64,000 nucleotides of DNA, taken from assembly GCF_009796865.1 (NCBI RefSeq), contig NZ_CP047028.1:1302001-1366000 (forward strand), given 5' to 3'. The notes beneath the pieces are model-generated. The model was not told the DNA's origin, ran no database searches, and worked only from the letters and a program-made list of their open reading frames with translations. Position numbers and translations under genes: made by a program. Source of the DNA: Formosa sp. L2A11 (GTDB taxonomy: Bacteria; Bacteroidota; Bacteroidia; Flavobacteriales; Flavobacteriaceae). Below, in pieces: positions 61,505 through 64,000 of this stretch; positions within the stretch are counted from its first letter, which is position 1; each line of letters starts with the position of its first letter.

Positions 61505-62878
61505 TTAAAACCCTAACATTGCTTTTGCTATTAAGAAATATATTAAGATTCCGAAAACGTCGTTACTGGTGGTTATAAAAGGTCCTGTTGCTACAGCTGG
61601 ATCTACGCCGCGTTTTTCTAAAAGGATGGGTATAAATGTGCCTATAATTGCTGCCATTACAATTACTGCAATAAGTGCCATAGCTATGGTTATAGATACT
61701 TTATAGGGTGTGTGAAAAGCAAAATGTGTAACGCACAAGGCTATTAATGCAATGGCGACACCGTTTACAAGACCGAGTGTAAATTCTTTAAATAATTGTC
61801 TTAAAAGATTGCTGTCCATAGTGTTGTTTGCCAATCCTTGCACTACAATTGCAGACGATTGTACGCCTACGTTTCCTGCTGTTGCTTGAATAAGTGGTAC
61901 AAAACTTAATAAGATAATGTATTGTCCCATGGCACCGCTAAATGTATTAATAATACTCGCTGCGCCTAAACCGCCAAACATACCAATTAATAACCATGGA
62001 AGACGTGCTTTTGTAAGTTTCCAGATGCTATCATCTGCTTCTACATCTCGGGTAATACCTGCGGCTAGTTGGTAATCTTTTTCGGCTACTTCTCGAATAA
62101 CATCTACAATATCATCAATAGTAATGCGGCCTAAAAGAATCTGGTTTTTATCGACTACGGGAATGGCTTCCAGGTCGTATTTTTGCATAATATTCGCAAC
62201 TTCCTCTACATCTTCGTTCACATAAACGTAGTCTACTTTAGGGATATATACATTAGAAATGTGTGTTCTTGGAGATGCAATTAATAAGTCTTTAAGAGAT
62301 AGGCGACCTATAAGTTTGTCGTTATCGTCTACAACATAAATAGAGTGTACACGTGTAACTTCTTCTGCCTGTAAGCGCATTTCTTTTACACATTGGGTAA
62401 TGGTCCAGTTTTCGTTAACTTTTACAAGTTCCTTGGCCATTAATCCTCCGGCTACGTTATCGGCATAACGTAATAAATCTTTAATATCTTGAGCATGCTC
62501 GCGATCTTCTATATGATTTATAACGTGTTGTTGGCGTTCTTCTGGTAATTCAGAAATCATATCCGCCGCATCATCGGTATCGAGTTCCTCGATTTCTTCG
62601 GCAATTTCTTTTGAAGATAGTGTTGCTAGAATTTTTTCACGAGTATCCTCGTCTAATTCCATTAAAACTTCTGCAGTCTTAACGCTATCTAACAGTTTAA
62701 TGACATAGGTGGCGTGTTCTATGTCTATATCTTCTAGGATTTCGGCAATATCGGCATGGTGAATGTCATCTAATATGTCTAAGATCCTTATATTGTCTCT
62801 AGATTCTACTAGTTGTTCCACTTGTTCAATAAGTTCGTCACTTATTTTAAACTGAATATTGTCGTCGTTTTCCTCCAC
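61505..62878 (-). CDS. mgtE: Magnesium transporter MgtE
   Basis: Mg2+-gated Mg2+ channel of 457 residues: N-terminal superhelical MgtE_N domain (about 25-130), a CBS pair (about 140-260, 'KLIGRLSLKDLLIASPRTH', 'AIPVVDKNQILLGRITID') and five membrane helices (about 290-457, 'QATAGNVGVQSSAIVVQGLA'). The cytoplasmic domains close the pore when Mg2+ is plentiful. It starts with GTG at 62878, whose G is shared with the TAG stop codon of rsmA, so translation is coupled. Confidence 0.96.
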   Translation of the reverse strand: MEENDDNIQFKISDELIEQVEQLVESRDNIRILDILDDIHHADIAEILEDIDIEHATYVIKLLDSVKTAEVLMELDEDTREKILATLSSKEIAEEIEELDTDDAADMISELPEERQQHVINHIEDREHAQDIKDLLRYADNVAGGLMAKELVKVNENWTITQCVKEMRLQAEEVTRVHSIYVVDDNDKLIGRLSLKDLLIASPRTHISNVYIPKVDYVYVNEDVEEVANIMQKYDLEAIPVVDKNQILLGRITIDDIVDVIREVAEKDYQLAAGITRDVEADDSIWKLTKARLPWLLIGMFGGLGAASIINTFSGAMGQYIILLSFVPLIQATAGNVGVQSSAIVVQGLANNTMDSNLLRQLFKEFTLGLVNGVAIALIALCVTHFAFHTPYKVSITIAMALIAVIVMAAIIGTFIPILLEKRGVDPAVATGPFITTSNDVFGILIYFLIAKAMLGF

Positions 62879-63663
62879 TATTCTTGTGATTTAAGATCGT
62901 TTTCTATGCGTTCTGTGAGCGAAATAAATTGTGCTACCGAAAGTTGTTCCGGACGCTGGCCAAAGATACTATCTTCTCTTAGATTATCGGACAGATTAAA
63001 TGTTTTTAAACTGTTACGAAGTGTTTTTCTGCGTTGTTGAAAAGATGCTTTTACAACTTTAAAAAGCATGGCTTCGTTACAAGCTAATGTAAAGTTCTCT
63101 TTTCGTGTTAATCGCAACACTCCCGAGTCTACTTTTGGTGGCGGATTAAATACATGTGGTGGTACGGTAAATAAATATTCTGCATCGTAAAAGGCTTGTG
63201 TTAAGACCGATAAAATACCATAGGCTTTACTGCCTTCTTTTTCGCAAATACGTTGTGCAACTTCTTTTTGAAACATGCCCGAGAATTCAGGAATTTGATC
63301 CCGCATTTCTAAGGTTTTAAAAAGAATTTGTGTAGAAATATTATAAGGGTAATTTCCAATAATAGCAAAAGGTTCTCCTTTAAATATTTCGTTAATGTCG
63401 TATTTTAAGAAATCTTTTTCGATAACACGATCTGCTAAATTTAAATAGTTTGCCTTTAGGTAATCTACAGATTCAGAATCTATTTCTACAACGTATGTTT
63501 TTGTAGGCTTGTCAAGCAAATATTTAGTTAAAACACCCATCCCTGGACCAATTTCTAAGACATTCTTATAGCCTTGAAAAGATAAAGTGTTTGCTATTTT
63601 TTCTGCAATAGATTCGTCGTTAAGAAAGTGTTGTCCTAAGTGTTTTTTTGCTTTTACCGTCAT
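62878..63663 (-). CDS. rsmA: 16S rRNA dimethyladenosine transferase
   Basis: KsgA/RsmA methylates the two adjacent adenines near the 3' end of 16S rRNA during small-subunit assembly; 261 residues. Start '[19 protein letters not shown]', SAM motif '[16 protein letters not shown]', catalytic '[12 protein letters not shown]' (N-Y-P-Y variant of N-L-P-Y) and '[14 protein letters not shown]'. First of a pair overlapping mgtE by one base and 11 bases behind the DUF4286 gene. Confidence 0.97.
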   Translation of the reverse strand: MTVKAKKHLGQHFLNDESIAEKIANTLSFQGYKNVLEIGPGMGVLTKYLLDKPTKTYVVEIDSESVDYLKANYLNLADRVIEKDFLKYDINEIFKGEPFAIIGNYPYNISTQILFKTLEMRDQIPEFSGMFQKEVAQRICEKEGSKAYGILSVLTQAFYDAEYLFTVPPHVFNPPPKVDSGVLRLTRKENFTLACNEAMLFKVVKASFQQRRKTLRNSLKTFNLSDNLREDSIFGQRPEQLSVAQFISLTERIENDLKSQE

Positions 63664-63674
63664 ATAAATTAGTG

Positions 63675-63998
63675 TTATTTTGTTACGCTGTATTCGTCTA
63701 TAACTTCTAGTTCTGTTCTAAAAGCCAATACGTTTTCTCCAAACTTTTTAAAAGCTTCTGTGCGTAGTGATTCTGCAAATTCTGAATAATATGTGTCTAA
63801 CGCTTCTCTTGTTTTTGCACGATATTGTACAGAATAGGTTTGTCCTCCCATTTCTTCTTCAATAAGAACGCGTGTTAGTTTTGCTTCGTAAAATGTGCCA
63901 ATAGATAAGACCTGCGGAATATGCTCTTGTTTCATCCAAGCAATCCAGGTCTCGTGCACGGCATCGCTAACATTTGAGGTAACATTATAGATATACAT
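63675..63998 (-). CDS. DUF4286 family protein
   Basis: A 107-residue cytoplasmic protein of the DUF4286 family, a ferredoxin-like (dimeric alpha-beta barrel type) fold confined mostly to Bacteroidota: '[20 protein letters not shown]', '[20 protein letters not shown]', '[20 protein letters not shown]'. The function is unknown. It precedes rsmA by 11 bases, an arrangement I believe is conserved in the group. The ATG at 63998 is complete within the window. Confidence 0.9.
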   Translation of the reverse strand: MYIYNVTSNVSDAVHETWIAWMKQEHIPQVLSIGTFYEAKLTRVLIEEEMGGQTYSVQYRAKTREALDTYYSEFAESLRTEAFKKFGENVLAFRTELEVIDEYSVTK

Positions 63999-64000
63999 GT

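Noticed and set aside
1-64000. CRISPR array, rRNA operon, insertion sequences.
   Set aside because: I found no regularly spaced repeats with unique spacers, no rRNA sequence and no transposase gene in either strand.

Overview
The window looks like a chromosome segment of a member of the Flavobacteriaceae (Bacteroidota). The DNA is AT-rich and many genes carry the Bacteroidota -7 promoter element TAnnTTTG. Family-typical products include a TonB-dependent receptor with a carboxypeptidase-regulatory N-terminal domain, an endonuclease with a type IX secretion sorting tail, DUF3871, DUF3127 and DUF4286 proteins, and a PlsC-GNAT fusion acyltransferase. I cannot name the species.

Region 1 (1 to about 15983) is an integrative genomic island. 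It opens with a tyrosine recombinase cut by the left window edge and ends at 15937-15983 with the bare 3' half of a tRNA-Asn (anticodon GTT), the usual scar of integration into a tRNA gene. The intact tRNA should lie just left of the window. Cargo: a RecA-like (Sak4-type) ATPase and a DUF3871 protein, a complete type I restriction-modification operon (hsdM-hsdS-hsdR, minus strand), a small conserved protein, a RadC-like JAB protein, a KTSC-domain lipoprotein, and a three-gene block (membrane protein, OB-fold fusion protein, DUF3127 protein with an SSB-like tail) beside the right attachment site. Two decayed genes were found by reading between the open frames: the C-terminus of another restriction-modification enzyme (3464-3586) and a multiply frameshifted HigA/ImmA-IrrE-type antitoxin (11004-11718). 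The island therefore seems to have exchanged defence and addiction genes repeatedly.

Region 2 (about 15984-26000) is chromosome with envelope and accessory genes: a possible independent small RNA, a TonB receptor with a histidine-rich partner (probable metal uptake), a YeiH-type transporter with its LysR regulator and a recognisable LysR operator, several lipoproteins, a CBS-pair protein, an outer-membrane protein and a tail-less SSB paralogue whose upstream region carries four direct repeats at 20-22 bp spacing.

Region 3 (26000-64000) is mostly core metabolism and housekeeping: ppc, ferritin, an EamA transporter, an HDAC-like deacetylase, tex, a META-domain lipoprotein behind metG, LD-carboxypeptidase, an S9 peptidase, yraN, two 2-hydroxyacid dehydrogenases, a TlpA-like thioredoxin behind mfd, fbp, aspartate kinase next to a bifunctional aminolipid acyltransferase, an AsmA-like protein, a secreted endonuclease, mgtE, rsmA and a DUF4286 gene. 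Most transcription units end in clear hairpin-plus-T-run terminators. Two intergenic repeat families are visible (33892/38063 and 61410-61500). The least explained part is the three-gene block at 13905-15780.
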